64,000 nt of DNA, taken from the NCBI GenBank assembly GCA_963575745.1, contig CAUYUJ010010491.1:233994-297993 (forward strand), given 5' to 3'. The translations under genes and the position numbers were made by a program. The DNA is from Prorocentrum cordatum. Lineage: Eukaryota > Sar > Dinophyceae > Prorocentrales > Prorocentraceae. Within the stretch, counting starts at the first letter, position 1. Each line of letters begins with the position of its first letter. The notes below the pieces were generated by a model. It was not told the origin of the DNA and did no database searches. It saw only the letters and a list, made by a program, of their open reading frames with translations. Below are positions 32,060 to 44,039 of this stretch, piece after piece.

Positions 32060-32700
32060 CTTTCAGGCCCCCCAGAGCGCGCCAAGAGGGCCCCAGGAGG
32101 CCCCCAAGACTGCCCAAGAGGCCTCCGAGACGCCCAAAGGACGCTCCAAGACGCCGAAGATGATCCCAAGACGGCCCAAGAAGCCGCCAAGACGCTCCAA
32201 GTGGCCTCCAAGAGGCCTCACAAGAGCGCCCCGAGAGGCCCAAATCATCAATTGTACGATGGTTTTGGAAGGATTCTGGCCTTGTCGCATTTTCAGCTTT
32301 CCGATGCTCCAAGACGGCCCAAGAGGCCCCCAAGAACGCACGATGATGGCTCAAGAGGCCCCCAAGAAGGCCTCCAAACGGGCCCCGAGACGGCCCAAGA
32401 GACGCCCAAGACGGCCCAACAGAGCCCCAAGACGGCCCCAAGAAGGGCCCAAGATGGGGACCACGAGCCGAAACCTCGAGCCTTCCGCCCCAAGAGGGCC
32501 CCAGGAGGCCCCGAGAGGCCCCCAAGATGGCCCAACATGCCGCCAAGAGGTCTCCAAGAGACCCCAGGAGGCTCCAAGGAGCCTCAAAAGAGGCCCTACA
32601 AAGCTTCAAAAATGTCTCCCAGGCGCCCCCGAACGGCCTCTCAACAGACCCCAGGGCCCCCCAAAGAAGCATCTGGACGACGGCCCTGTTTGGCCCCAAG
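32060..32700 (+). repeat. G-array 2
   Basis: CCAAGAGGCCCC-type units with a conserved island at about 32,246-32,318 (ATGGTTTTGGAAGGATTCTG, then TTTTCAGCTTTCCGATGCTC). Confidence 0.92.
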
Positions 32701-32714
32701 AGCACCGCAAGATG

Positions 32715-32850
32715 CCATCGAGAGGCTTCCTCCTCTGCCCTTTTCTCTTCCTCCCCCTCCCCATATTTATCTTCATCCTCCTCCGTTCTTTCTCGTCCTC
32801 TTCTCCTCCTCCCCACCCCCTCCCCGCCCTCATCTTCCTCCTTCCGGCGG
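32715..32850 (+). repeat. Polypyrimidine tract after G-array 2
   Basis: CCTCCTCC/CTTCCTCC-rich sequence. A similar (TCC) tract follows G-array 3. Confidence 0.85.
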
Positions 32851-33220
32851 CGCCGAAATGGCCCCGAGCCCGCGCCGAAGCAGTAGCGATCATGCAATAC
32901 GGGCCGGCGGAATGAGCGAAGCGATTGAATCAAATGCGAGGAACGCCCCACCGGGAACGGCGCGTGAGATCCCCGCCGCATGGTCTGCACGAACTCAGTC
33001 CCCTCAATTTGCGCGCACACGAACTCCTCGTACCAATACCAATTCCTCAGAGCCCGTGCAACCCCTCCTGGGCCCCCCCCCGCGGCCTGCTCATTCCGCC
33101 GGCCCGGAGGCCACAGCTGCGGAATGAGCGCTCTTTGGCCATCATTTTCGCTTCAGAACACACCTCGTTGGAAATGTTCGCCTTCAAGGCGCCGCCGGCC
33201 TCTGTCAGAGGCCTCTCCGG
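32851..33220. other. No assigned feature
   Basis: Unique sequence with no gene or repeat that I recognise. Confidence 0.5.
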
Positions 33221-33224
33221 GAGC

Positions 33225-33612
33225 CCACTGACTCGATTTTGGAGGCCTCCAGACGCTCTCCTGGGGCGATCTTGGCCGTCCTCCAAGCCATTTTGGTCCA
33301 GTCTGGCAGCCCGCCCACCTCTCCTCGGCCCACTTCGACTACAACAAATAACACGCAAAAAACCTCGTAAAACACATATGACTATGTCAATTTTGGCCTT
33401 GTCGAGCCTTTATACGTGCCTCGTTTCGAACTCACGTGCGTCTTCGCGGGCTCTTTGGAAGCACGTTGGAATCAGCGGGCGCTCTCTGCGGCTGTCCTCC
33501 ACGCCTCCCGACCCCGACCTGGGCCGTCTGGCAGCATTTTTGGGACTTTCTTGGGCCGTCCTGGGCGCGCCAAGGTGGTCCCTGGAGTCCCTTTTGAGGC
33601 CCCCAAACTAAC
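33225..33612 (-). repeat. Degenerate G-array in inverted orientation
   Basis: GGCCTCC, TTGGCCGTCCTCC and TTCTTGGGCCGTCC are the reverse complement of the usual unit, so this array points against G-arrays 2 and 3. Confidence 0.7.
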
Positions 33613-33688
33613 TCGGATCTCGTTTTTACGCCTCTCCGTATGCCTCTTCCTTTCGTCCACACTTCTGCACACCCTCAGGCGTCCAATT

Positions 33689-33780
33689 AAATAATTCTCA
33701 GACTCTCTTAGGGCTTTCTGGCGTCTTTTTAAATCATGTTCCGGCTCTCTTGGGGCTTTCTGAGAGCCTTTAAGACGCCG
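33689..33780 (+). repeat. H repeat, copy 1
   Basis: A 90-bp block with AATTCTCAGACTCTCTTAGG and AAATCATGTTCCGGCTCTC. It recurs at 34,896-34,990 and in part at 35,022-35,115. Confidence 0.92.
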
Positions 33781-33831
33781 ACCCTGTCGGCGTGTGGAAG
33801 ACGCATCCCGGTGTCGTCGTCTTGCGTGGAT

Positions 33832-33832
33832 C

Positions 33833-33868
<36 letters not shown>

Positions 33869-33885
33869 TCCGTCGTGTCCTCGTC
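33832..33885. repeat. (GTC)n microsatellite
   Basis: About 15 CGT/GTC triplets. Confidence 0.95.
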
Positions 33886-34005
33886 GTCTCCGTCTCCGTT
33901 GTCCCTCGTCGTCTTTGTCGTTCCCCGTCTCCTTGAGCGCGCGAGCCAAAGCGACATTGAGCAACGTCGTAGTTGAGTCGTGGCGAAGCCCCTCCCTACC
34001 CTCCC

Positions 34006-34042
34006 CGCCGGGGGGGGGGGAGGGGGGGGGTCGCCGGGGGGG
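34006..34042 (+). repeat. G-run cluster with quadruplex potential
   Basis: Several runs of 7-13 G separated by A, TCGCC or CC. Confidence 0.8.
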
Positions 34043-34082
34043 TCGCCACCCAGATACGCATCCTCCCCGGGGGGTCCCGGAG

Positions 34083-34710
34083 CTCAGAAAAGCTTCAAGA
34101 CGAGCCAAGAGCGACAGAAGACACCCCCAAAAGGGTACAAGAGGGCCTCGACTCGACGAACGATGGCCCCAAGACGCCCAAGACGGCCCGAAGACGGCCC
34201 AAGAGGCCCTCAAGACGCTCCAAGAGAGCCCCAAGAGCACACCCAAGAGGGCCCCAGGCGCGAAAATCGTCAATTTTACATCGGTTTTTGAATGATTTTG
34301 GCCTTCTCGCCTTTTCGGCTTTCCGACACTCCAAGACGGCCCAAGAGGCCCCCAAGAGGCCCCCAAGAGGCCCCCAAGAGCGCCCCAAGAGGCCTACAAG
34401 AGGGCCCCAAGACGGCCCAAGAAGGCCCCAGGACAGCCTAAGAGGCGCCCAAGACGGCCCAATAGGGCCCCAAGACGGGCCCAAGAAACGGCCAAGAGGG
34501 GGACGAGGAACCGAGAATTCGAGACTTCCGCCCTAAGAGGCCCCCGGGAAGCCCCAAGAGGCCCCCAAAAGGCCCCAAGAGGCCCCCGAGCGGCGCCAAG
34601 ACGCCCCCAAGATGCGCCGAAGACGGCCTCCGGAAGCCCCAAGAGGCCCAAAAGAGGCCCCAAGAGGCCCCACAACGGCCCCCAAGAGGCTTCAAGTTGC
34701 CTTCCAGACG
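34083..34710 (+). repeat. G-array 3
   Basis: A long array of CCAAGAGGCCCC-type units with an island at about 34,261-34,336 (ACATCGGTTTTTGAATG, TTTTCGGCTTTCCGACACTC). It is followed by a (TCC)n tract at 34,755-34,830. Confidence 0.93.
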
Positions 34711-34895
34711 CCCCCGAGAGGTCAAACACGAGATCCCAACCAACATCCATAAGGCCTCCTCCTCCTCCCCCTTCACCCTTCCTCCTCCTACTCCCTTCCG
34801 CCTCCTCCTCCTCCTCCTCCTCCTCCTGCCCCCCCCCTCGTGTTGTCTTTCGTCATCTTCAGGGTCGGCGGCAACGGCCGTAAGGCCTTCGCAAT

Positions 34896-35115
34896 AATTC
34901 TCAGACTCTCTTAGGGTTTTCTGGCGTCTTTTTAAATCATGTTCCGGCTCTCTTGGGGCTTTCTGAGAGCCTTTAAGACCCCACTTTCGTATTTTTCCAG
35001 GCCCTCTGAGACCTTATTGTCAAATCTGGCGTCTTTTTTAAATCATGTTCCGGCTCTCTTGGGGCTCTCTGGGAGTCTTTAAGACCCCACTTTCGTATCT
35101 TCCCCGGCCCCCTAA
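34896..35115 (+). repeat. H repeat, copies 2 and 3
   Basis: 34,896-34,990 is almost identical to copy 1; 35,022-35,115 lacks the first 30 bases. Both end TTTAAGACCCCACTTTCG. Confidence 0.92.
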
Positions 35116-35450
35116 GACCTTATTGTCCAAGAATACTGGGGGGGGAGCCTTCCCTACTGTCGTACCAACCCGGGCCTTCCGGCACCCTCTTGTCCAAGAA
35201 TACCGGGCCGGAGCCTTGAATCCTTCCGCACCCTCACATCACACAGCCTGGCGCGCGCACGCTCCCAACAGACACCAGCCGGAGGCGCGGGTGAGAGGAG
35301 GTACACACCCACAGCACGAAGAGATTACTGACAAAGCCCAGCCAAGGCTGAGTGAACACCCCCGCTACATCCCGATTTGCCCCCCACGCAACCTCCGCGT
35401 TCCAAAAAAAAATGGGGCGGCGGTGTCTGACCCCTCAGGGGCGTTCAATT
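35116..35450. other. No gene; short tandem duplication
   Basis: TTGTCCAAGAATAC...GGAGCCTT occurs twice (about 35,125 and 35,190). The rest is unique. Confidence 0.6.
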
Positions 35451-35681
35451 GAATAAGATGCGAGGAAGTCTCGGGCGGGAGCGGGGGTCCTGGCCAAATT
35501 GCAAGGAAGTCTCAGGCGGGAGCCGTTGTTGTTGTAACCCGGGGGCCAGGGGCCCAGTTTGAGCAGGAAGACTTTCCCTGTCAAAGAACAAGGTGCGAGC
35601 GTCGAGGGGCACACTTTGATTGAGACAAAAATATGCACTGGTGGGGGGATCAACAATAATTATTCTGCAAAAATGAAAACT
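35451..35681 (+). repeat. Module C, 3' end only
   Basis: It starts inside the 40-bp repeat part and keeps the complete tail (GGGGGGATCAACAATAATTA) before a long (CAA)n. This is the pattern of a 5'-truncated retroposon copy. Confidence 0.88.
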
Positions 35682-35682
35682 C

Positions 35683-35735
<53 letters not shown>

Positions 35736-36031
35736 CGGCAACAACAGCAACAACAGCAACAAACAAACAAACAAACAAACAAACAAACTACAAACAACAA
35801 ACAACAAACAACAAAAAACAACAACAGCAACAACAACAACAACCACAACCACAACAACAACCACAACAACAACAACCAACAACAACAACAACAACAACGA
35901 CGACAACGACAACAACAACAACAACAACAACAACCACAACAACAACAACCACAACCACAACAACAACCACAACAACAACAACAACAACCAACAACAACAA
36001 CAACCAACAACAACAACCACAACAACAACAA
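35682..36031 (+). repeat. Long complex (CAA)n tract
   Basis: A 350-bp mixture of CAA, CAG, CGA and CAC triplets, CAAA tetramers (35,761-35,790) and CAACAAC-type variants. Confidence 0.97.
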
Positions 36032-36283
36032 CAATAAGTTTAAGACTGTTAGCCCTTATATGCTCGAGTGTCCAATAACGCGTATTTCCCAAACCCTCGA
36101 TACCCGCCCTCTTCGTCTTCGATCGAACCCTTTTTGGGGGGTATACCGTGCTTCCCTGCAGGCCGGGCCCCCGCAAGCGGCGGGGCGGCCGCGGACCGCC
36201 GGCCTGGCCAGCGGCAGCGCTGATCGGCGGGGCGGCCGCGGACCGTCGACCCGACCCCAAGAGGGACGGACAGGGGACCGACC

Positions 36284-36319
<36 letters not shown>

Positions 36320-37036
36320 TCGAAGACGACGGCGACGACGACGACAACGGCGACGACGAGCGAAAGCGAGAGCGAGAGAGAACGACAGCAGGGCCACGAA
36401 GGGCACGAAGTAGGCCACGAAGGGCGACAGCGGGGACACGAAGGGAATGCGTATGGGGCCACGAAGAGCGCGAACGAGCGGGGGGCCACGAAGTGCAGAT
36501 AATGCGGGGCCACAGAAGGCAACTATGGGGCCACTGAGGGTAGCAACTGGGCCACGTAGGACAGTGAGGGGGACACAAATGGCGACAGCGGGGCCACGAA
36601 GGGCATGCACATGGGGCCACAACGGGCGCGACTCCTGGGTGCCTGGGTGTCGGGAGCGCGGCGCTTGGGCAAATTGCAAGAAATTCCAACGCAAGGCCAT
36701 TCTTCAGTAAGTTGCAAGCAAGTCTCCAGCGAGAGCGCGACTCCAGAGCGCCGGGAGAGCGGGAGCGATTCCTGAATAAATGTAAGGAAGTCCCAGCGAG
36801 AGCGCGATTCCTGAATAAAATGCGAGGAAGTCTCGGGCGGGAGCGGGGGTCGGCTAAATTGTAAGGAAATCTCAAGCGGGAGCCGTTGTTGTTGTAACCC
36901 GGGGGCCAGGGGGCCAGCTTGAGCAGGAAGACTTCCCCTGTCAAAAAACAGGGTACGACCGGCGAGGGGCACACTTGATTGAGAAAAACAATATGCACCG
37001 GTGAGGGGGGATCAACAATAATTATTCTCGAGAATT
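36032..37036 (+). repeat. Module C (copy 3)
   Basis: A complete C module from AAGTTTAAGACTG to the tail CAACAATAATTATTCT, with all internal repeats. Confidence 0.92.
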
Positions 37037-37063
37037 CAACAACAACAACAACAACAACAACAA

Positions 37064-38217
37064 TCATTTTACCCGAACGCTCAGTGTTCTCACCAGTGCC
37101 AGGGTTTTCATGCGACGCGAGACAATACCCCCACTTCGTGGGGGGGCAGTTCAAGCTCTACCAAATATCAAAACGACTCTTCGCGACCACCCAAACCCAG
37201 CTTCCCGCCCTATGACGTTGGGACACTTCACTTCGTGGCGTGCGGACGACCGTGGCTACTACACTGGCGTGGGGTAAACACCCACAGAACTTGGTCACTT
37301 ATTCGGGGCGCGCGTGTGCCCAGCATCCTGCAATTGTGACATACAATACATGACACAGACAGACAGAGAGAGAGAGAGACAGAGAGCAGACAGAGAGAGA
37401 GACAGAGAGAGCGGAGTTGGTCACATTTTTGGGGCAAGTTCCTGAGATCGTCGTGTTTTTTGTTGGTCTTGCGCGCACGAATGTCCACTTTACTTTTTTT
37501 TGCAGGGGAGTATTGAAATTTGATTATGTTAGAACAAGAAAAAGTAGCTCGCGCGAGCTCATGTAACATAAATGTTGAAAAACCATTGGTTTTGTGGGAG
37601 TCGGACAGCGCGCGCGGGATGAAATTTGGACATTTTTTTTTGAAAAACCATTGGGTTTTTGATGTTTTTATGTTGAAATCGTTATGAAACCTAAGGTTCT
37701 GGAAGGATTTCGTCTTGCGCGCGCGAATGTCCACTTTACCTTATTTTTTGAAAGGGATTATTGAAATTTGATTATGTTAGAACAAGAAAAAGGAGCTCGC
37801 GCGAGCTCATGTAACATAAATGTTGAAAAACCATTGGTTTTGTGGGATTCGGACAGCGCGCGCGGAAGGACATTTTGACAATTTTTTCTTGAAAAACCAT
37901 TGGGTTTTTGATGTTTTTATGTTAAAATCGCTACGAAACCTAAGGTTTTGGAAGGATTTCGTCTTGCGCGCACGAATGTACACTTTACCTTATTTTTTGC
38001 AAGGGATTCTTGCAATTTGATCAAGTAAGAACAAGAATTTTCATTTTATAGTGTTTTTTGCAAGGGAAAACGGAGTACAACAAAACAACCGGATCCGGTA
38101 ATAATTCACTTTTCTGAAGCTTTCGCTAAAAAATGATGAGCTGCGGCCTAGGTTTTGGAGGGGGGTCGCGCACCAGGGGTCCCAACAATAATTATTCTTT
38201 AGAAGTAATAATGTTCA
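37064..38217 (+). repeat. Module BA' (copy 2)
   Basis: A close copy of 28,514-29,661, including the GACA/GA patch and three 235-bp units. A 27-bp (CAA)n precedes it; on the right it joins the next module through ACATCAAACAA rather than a CAA run. Confidence 0.92.
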
Positions 38218-38228
38218 ACATCAAACAA

Positions 38229-39008
38229 TCATTTTACCCGAACGCTCAGTGTTCTCACCAGTGCCAGGGTTTTCATGCGACGCGAGACAATACCCCCACT
38301 TCGTGGGGGGGCAGTTCAAGCTCTACAAAATATCCAAACGACTCTTCGCGACCACCCAAACCCAGCTTCCCGCCCTATGACGTTGGGACACTTCACTTCG
38401 TGGCGTGCGGACGACCGTGGATACTACACTGGCGTGGGGTACACACCCACAGAACCCAATGGTTTTTGGAGATTTCGGCGTGCGCGCGCGAAGAAAAAAC
38501 GAATGTGTCCCGCATGGTATTATTTGACAGGGATGATGGCCCTGGCAGGTGCGCAACCGTTGTCGCAGAAGTCGAAAAAGTTGCTCGCAAAAGCCCGTTT
38601 GACAGAAATGTTTAAAAAGTGTTGGGTTTCCTACGAATCCGCAAGAGCGCGCGGGATGAAATTTTGACAATTTTTTTGAAAAACCATTGGTTGTTTGATG
38701 TTTTTATGTTAAAATCGCTACGAAAACTAAGGTTTTGGAAGGATTTCGTCTTGCGCGCGCGAATGTCCACTTTACCTTATTTTTGCAAGGGATTCTTGAA
38801 ATTTGATTATATTTGAACAAGAAATTTCATTTTATAGTGTTTTTTGCAAGGGAAAACGGATTACAACAAAACAACCGGATCTTGATCAACTCGAATTACC
38901 TGAGGCTTCCTCACGAAAATGATGAAAACGTGGCTGCGGCCTAGGCGCGGCGGGGGGGGCGCGCACCAGGGGGCCCAACAATAATTATTCTTTAGAATTA
39001 ATAATGTT
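38229..39008 (+). repeat. Module BA (copy with B' head)
   Basis: A B'-type head joined to the ordinary B end (GCGCGCGAAGAAAAAACGAATG) and an ordinary A half. It is therefore a recombinant between the B' and B subtypes near 38,452-38,480. Confidence 0.88.
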
Positions 39009-39036
39009 CAACAACAACAACAACAACAACAACAAA
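39009..39036 (+). repeat. (CAA)n before satellite element
   Basis: Nine CAA triplets; the inverted-repeat element begins directly after. Confidence 0.95.
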
Positions 39037-42000
39037 GCAAGGGCGGCCAGCGCCGACCCGTCGGGACCCGCCCCCGGCAACAACCACAACAACGACCCCC
39101 CCCACACACAACACCACACAACGCCGTTTGAATTCGATTTATGTGAACATCTGCGGACCTTCCTCTCTGGCCAACGAATCCCTTGCGGCAAAAAGCATGT
39201 GTTGCACCGGCGAAGAGGAATTCCCAGGAATCGTCGGAATGTCAGAAGTCCTAGGAAATCCTTAGGAATTCCGAGAATTCCTAGAATCCTGAGAATTTCC
39301 TAGGAATCATTCGAAATTACCTAGGTATCCTCAAGAATTCCTCGGAATTGCTTACGGAAATTCATGAGGAATTGCCGTCGGAATACTAAGAATTTACTTC
39401 GGAATCCGTAGGAATTCGTTACTGACACGAAAACATTAAGAATCATAGGAATCTTAGGAATCCCTGGGGAACTCTTTGTGGAGCTGAGGAATCCTAGGAA
39501 TTCCTACGAATCCGTAGAATCCCTAGGAATCCTTTCTTGGAATCCTTGAATTCCTAAGAATCCTGTTGAATTTGTAGGGTAGGACCTAGGAATCCTTTGC
39601 AACTCCTAGGGATATTCGGAATTCCTTCGGAATTCTTAGGAATCATTAGGAATTCCTAGGCGTCCTTAGGAATTCCTAGGAATCCTCAGGAATTCCTAGG
39701 AATCCTCCGGAATTCCTAAGAATCCTTAGGAATTCCTGGGGATCCTTAGGAATTCTTAGGTATCGTTAGGAATTCTTACGAATCCTCCGGATTCCCCAGG
39801 AAACCTTAGGAATTCCTACGGATCCTTTGGAATTCCTACGATTCCTTAGGAATTCCTACGAATCCTTCGGAATTCGTAAGAATCCTCAGGAATTCCTGGG
39901 AATCCTTGGGAATTCCTACGGATCCTTCGGAATTCATAAGAATCTTCCAGAATTCCTAAGCATGCTTCGAATTCCCAGGAATCCTTCGGAATTCCGTGTG
40001 ATCCTTCGGGATTGCTAGGAGTCCTTAGGAATTCCCAGGAATCCTTCGGAATTCCTGGGAATCCTTAGGAACTCCTGAGAATTCCTAAGAATCCTTAGGA
40101 ATCCTGCAGATGTCCTGGCATTCCTTGGAAATTCTCAGGAATCCTTAGGAATTCCTAGGAATCCTTAGGAATTCCTCGGAATCCTTCGGAATTCCTTCGG
40201 AATTCCGAGGAATGCTTGAAAATTCCTATGGATCCTTAAGAATTCCTAAGAATCCTCAGGAATTCCTCGGAACCCTAAAGAATTCATAGAAATCCTTCGG
40301 AATTCCAAGGAAAGTCCTAAGAATTCTCAGGAATTCCTGCGAACCCTTAGAAATTCCTAGGAATCCTTCGGAAGTCCTGGGAATCCTTCGGAATTTCTAA
40401 GATTTTTGTTGAATTCCTAAGAATTCCTAAGAATCCTTAGTAACCCTTAAGAATTCCTGCGAATCCTTCGGAATTCTCCGGAATCATTAGGAATTCCCAG
40501 GAATCTTTAGGAATTCCTGGGAATCCTTGGGAATTCCTAGGAATCCTTCTAGAATTCATAGGAATCGTTAGGAATTCTTAGGAATCCTTTTGGAATTCCT
40601 GTGAATCCTTCGGAATTCCTGTGAATCCTATGGATTTCCAAAGAAACACTAAGAATCCTTAGGAATCCTTAGGACTTCCTAAGGATCCTTCGGGATTCCC
40701 AGGGATCCTTAGGAATTCATGCGAATCCTTAGGACGTCCTAGGAAGCCTTAGGAATTCCTAAGGATCCTTCGGAATTCATAGGAATCCTTCGGAATTTCT
40801 AAGAAGCCTTCGGAACTCTTAGGGATCCTTAGGAATTCCTAAGCGTCCTTCGGAATTCATAGATCTCCTTGGGAATTCCTAGGAATCGCTCGGAATTCCT
40901 AGGAATCCTCAGGAATTCCTAGGAACCCTAAGGAATTCCAATGGATCCTTCGGAATTCCCTGGACTCCTTCGGCATTGCTAGGAATCCTTTGGAATTCCT
41001 AGGAATACTTTAGAATTCCTACGAATTCTTCGGAATTCTCAAAAATTCCTAAGAATCCTTAGTAACCCTTAGGAAATCCTGTGAATCCTTCGGAATTCTC
41101 CGGAATCCTTTAATTATTGGGAATCCTTAGGAATTTTAAAGAATCCGTAGGAATCCCTAGGAACCTTAGAAATTCCTAGGAATCCTCAGGAATTCGCATG
41201 AATCCTTAGGAATTCCTAAGAATCCTTCGGAATCCCCAGAAATCCTTAGGAATTGGTAGGAATCATTAGGAATTGCTACGGATCCTTTGGAATTCCTACG
41301 ACTGCTTAGGAATTCCTGTGAGTTCTTAGGATTTCCTATGAACCATTAGGAATTCCTAGGAATCCTTGGGAATTTCTGAGAATCCTCAGGAATTCCTAAG
41401 AATCCTTAGGAATTCCTAGGAACCCTTCGGAATTCTTAGGGATCCTTCGGAATTCCTACGAATCCTTTGGAATTCCTATGGATCCTTCGGAATTCCTAAG
41501 AATCCTTGGGAATTCCTAGGAATCGCTCGGAATTCCTAGGAATCCTCGGGAATTCCTAGGAATCCTTAGGAATTCCTAGGGGGCCTTTGGAATTACTGCG
41601 AATCCTTCGGGATTCGTGGGAATCCTTCTGAATTCTCAGGAATCCTCCGGAATTCGTAGGAATCCTTTGGAATTCCAAAGAATCTGTTTGGAAATCCTAG
41701 GAATCATTAGGAATTCCACGGAATCCAGAGGAATTCCTAAGAATACTTAGGAATGCCATGGAATCCTTCGGACTTGCTAGGAATCCTTAGGTTCGGAATT
41801 CTCAAGAATTCCTAAGAATCCTTAAGAATCCCTGGGAATCCTTTGGACTTCTCAAGAATCCTTAGGAATCCATCGAAACCCGTAGGAATTCCGAGGAATC
41901 ATTGGGAATTTCTGCGAATCCTTAGACATTCCTAATGATCCTTAGGAATTCCTAGGAATCCTGAGGATTCCTGGAAATCCTTCGGAATTCTTAGGAACCC

Positions 42001-42254
42001 TTTGGAATTCCTAGGAATTCCCAAGAATTCCTAGGAATCCTGAGGAATTCCTAGGAATCCTCCGGAATCCCGTGGAATCCTTAGAAATTCCTTGGAATCC
42101 TCCGGAATTCCTACGAATCCTTAGGAAGTCCTAGGAATCCTTCGGAATTCCTAGGAATCCTTAGGAATTCCTAGGAATCCTTAGGAATTCCGCTTGTTGT
42201 GAATGTTGTGGGGGGGGGTGTTGTGGAACACGGGTCGCGGCGCCCCGCCCTTAC
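39037..42254. mobile_element. Satellite-cored element with imperfect terminal inverted repeats
   Basis: The left end GCAAGGGCGGCCAGCGCC..GACCCGT (39,037-39,062) matches the reverse complement of the right end, GTAAGGGCGGGGCGCCGCGACCCGT (42,230-42,254). Further in, both ends continue with a CAACA-rich stretch, a run of 8-9 C and ACAACA, but with an insertion of about 24 bp on the left. Both outer edges touch (CAA)n. The core is the decamer satellite. No transposase is present. The call as a mobile element is inference. Confidence 0.5.
39210..42190. repeat. 3-kb palindromic decamer satellite
   Basis: About 150 copies of a degenerate 20-bp unit made of two decamers, AGGAATTCCT and AGGAATCCTT. 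The first is a perfect palindrome. Common changes are CGGAATTCCT, AAGAATCCTT and GGGATCCTT. EcoRI (GAATTC) and AvrII (CCTAGG) sites are dense. No open frame of note. Confidence 0.97.
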
Positions 42255-42282
42255 TAACAACAGCAACAGCAACAGCAACAGT

Positions 42283-42365
<83 letters not shown>
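42255..42365 (+). repeat. (CAG/CAA)n tract
   Basis: Alternating AACAGC triplets (42,255-42,330) pass into CAA triplets before the next B head. Confidence 0.97.
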
Positions 42366-42366
<1 letters not shown>

Positions 42367-43131
42367 TACTAGCACGTGGGGACACTCCGTTCTCACCAGT
42401 GCCAGGGTTTTCATAGGAGGCGGGCAATACCCCCACTTTGTGGGGGGGCCGGTTCAAGCTCTACCAAATTTTCAAACGACTCTTCGCCACCACCCACACC
42501 CAGCTTCCCGCCCTATGACGTTCGGACACTTCACTTCGTGGCATGCGGACGACCGTGGCAACTATTCAGGGCCCCGCGGCCGACGACGACGGCGTGCGCG
42601 CGCGAAGAAAAAACGAATGTGTCCCGCATGGTATTATTTGACAGGGATGATGGCCATGGCAGGTGCGCAACCGTTGTCGCAGAAGTTCGAAAAAGTTGCT
42701 CGCAAAAGCCCGTTTGACAGAAATGTTTAAAAAGTGTTGGGTTTCCTACGAATCCGCAAGAGCGCGCGGGATGAAATTTTGACAATTTTTTTTTGAAAAA
42801 CCATTGGTTTTTTTTGATGTTTTTATGTTAAAATCGCTACGAAAACTAAGGTTTTGGAAGGATTTCGTCTTGCGCGCGCGAATGTCCACTTTACATTATT
42901 TGTTTCAAGGGATTCTTGAAGTTTGATTATATTAGAACAAGAAATGTCATTTTCTATTGTTTTTTGCAAGGGAAAGCGGGTTACAACAAAACAACCGGAT
43001 CTTGATCAACTCGAATTACCTGAGGCTTCCTCACGAAAATGATGAAAACGTGGCTGCGGCCTAGGCGCGGCGGGGGGGGCGCGCACCAGGGGGCCCAACA
43101 ATAATTATTCTTTAGAATTAATAATGTTCAA
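42366..43131 (+). repeat. Module BA
   Basis: Complete B plus A. The head is TTACTAGCACGTGGGGACAC and the tail AACAATAATTATTCTTTAG. It contains the hairpin CCCCCACTTTGTGGGGGG. Confidence 0.92.
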
Positions 43132-43140
43132 CAACAACAA

Positions 43141-43903
43141 TCATTTAAGACTGGGGACACTCCGTTCTCACCAGTGCCAAGGTTTTCATAGGAGGCGGGC
43201 AATACCCCCACTTTGTGGGGGGGCCGGTTCAAGCTCTACCAAATTTCAAAACGACTCTTCGCCACCACCCACACCCAGTTTCCCGCCCTATGACGTTCGG
43301 ACACTTCACTTCGTGGCATGCGGACGACCGTGGCTACTATTCAGGGCCCCGCGGCCGACGACGACGGCGTGCGCGCGCGAAGAAAAAACGAATGTGTCCG
43401 CATGGTATTATTTGACAGGGATGATGGCCCTGGCAGGTGCGCAACCGTTGTTGCAGAAGTTCGAAAAATTTGCTCGCAAAAGCCCGTTTGACAGAAATGT
43501 TTAAAAAGTGTTGGGTTTCCTACGAATCCGCAAGAGCGCGCGGGATGAAATTTTGACATTTTTTTTTTGAAAAAAACCATTGGTTTTTTGATGTTTTTAT
43601 GTTAAAATCGCTACGAAAACTAAGGTTTTGGAAGGATTTCGTCTTGCGCGCGCGAATGTCCACTTTACCTTATTTTTTGCAAGGGATTCTTGAAGTTTGG
43701 TTATGTTAGAACAAGAAATGTCCACTTTAGCTTATTTTTTGCAAGGGAAAGCGGGGGGAAACAAAACAACCGGATCCGGACCAACCCGTTTTGCCTGAGA
43801 CTTCCTCACGAAAATGATGAAAATGTGGCTGCGGCCTAGGCGCGGCGGGGGGGCCATGCACCAGGGGCCCCAACAATAATTATTCTTTAGAAGTAATAAT
43901 GTT
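43141..43903 (+). repeat. Module BA
   Basis: Complete, with head TCATTTAAGACTGGGGACAC. It is joined to the previous module by only four CAA triplets. Confidence 0.92.
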
Positions 43904-43966
43904 CAACAACAACAACAACAACCACGACGACGACGACGACAACAACAAAAACAACAAAAACAACAA

Positions 43967-44038
<72 letters not shown>
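43904..44038 (+). repeat. (CAA)n with GAC and AAAAC variants
   Basis: CAA triplets with an inner (GAC)6 patch and three ACAAAA units. Confidence 0.97.

Positions 44039-44039
<1 letters not shown>

Noticed and set aside
35682-36413. Poly-Gln/Asn reading frames across (CAA)n into module C
   Set aside because: They arise from (CAA)n and (GAC)n microsatellites in repeat modules that differ in tract length between copies.
42376-42717. Conserved open frame in B modules (starting MGTLRSHQCQG)
   Set aside because: The frame is broken by small indels in sister copies and two other frames are equally open. Conservation follows from near-identical DNA copies, not from protein selection as far as I can see.
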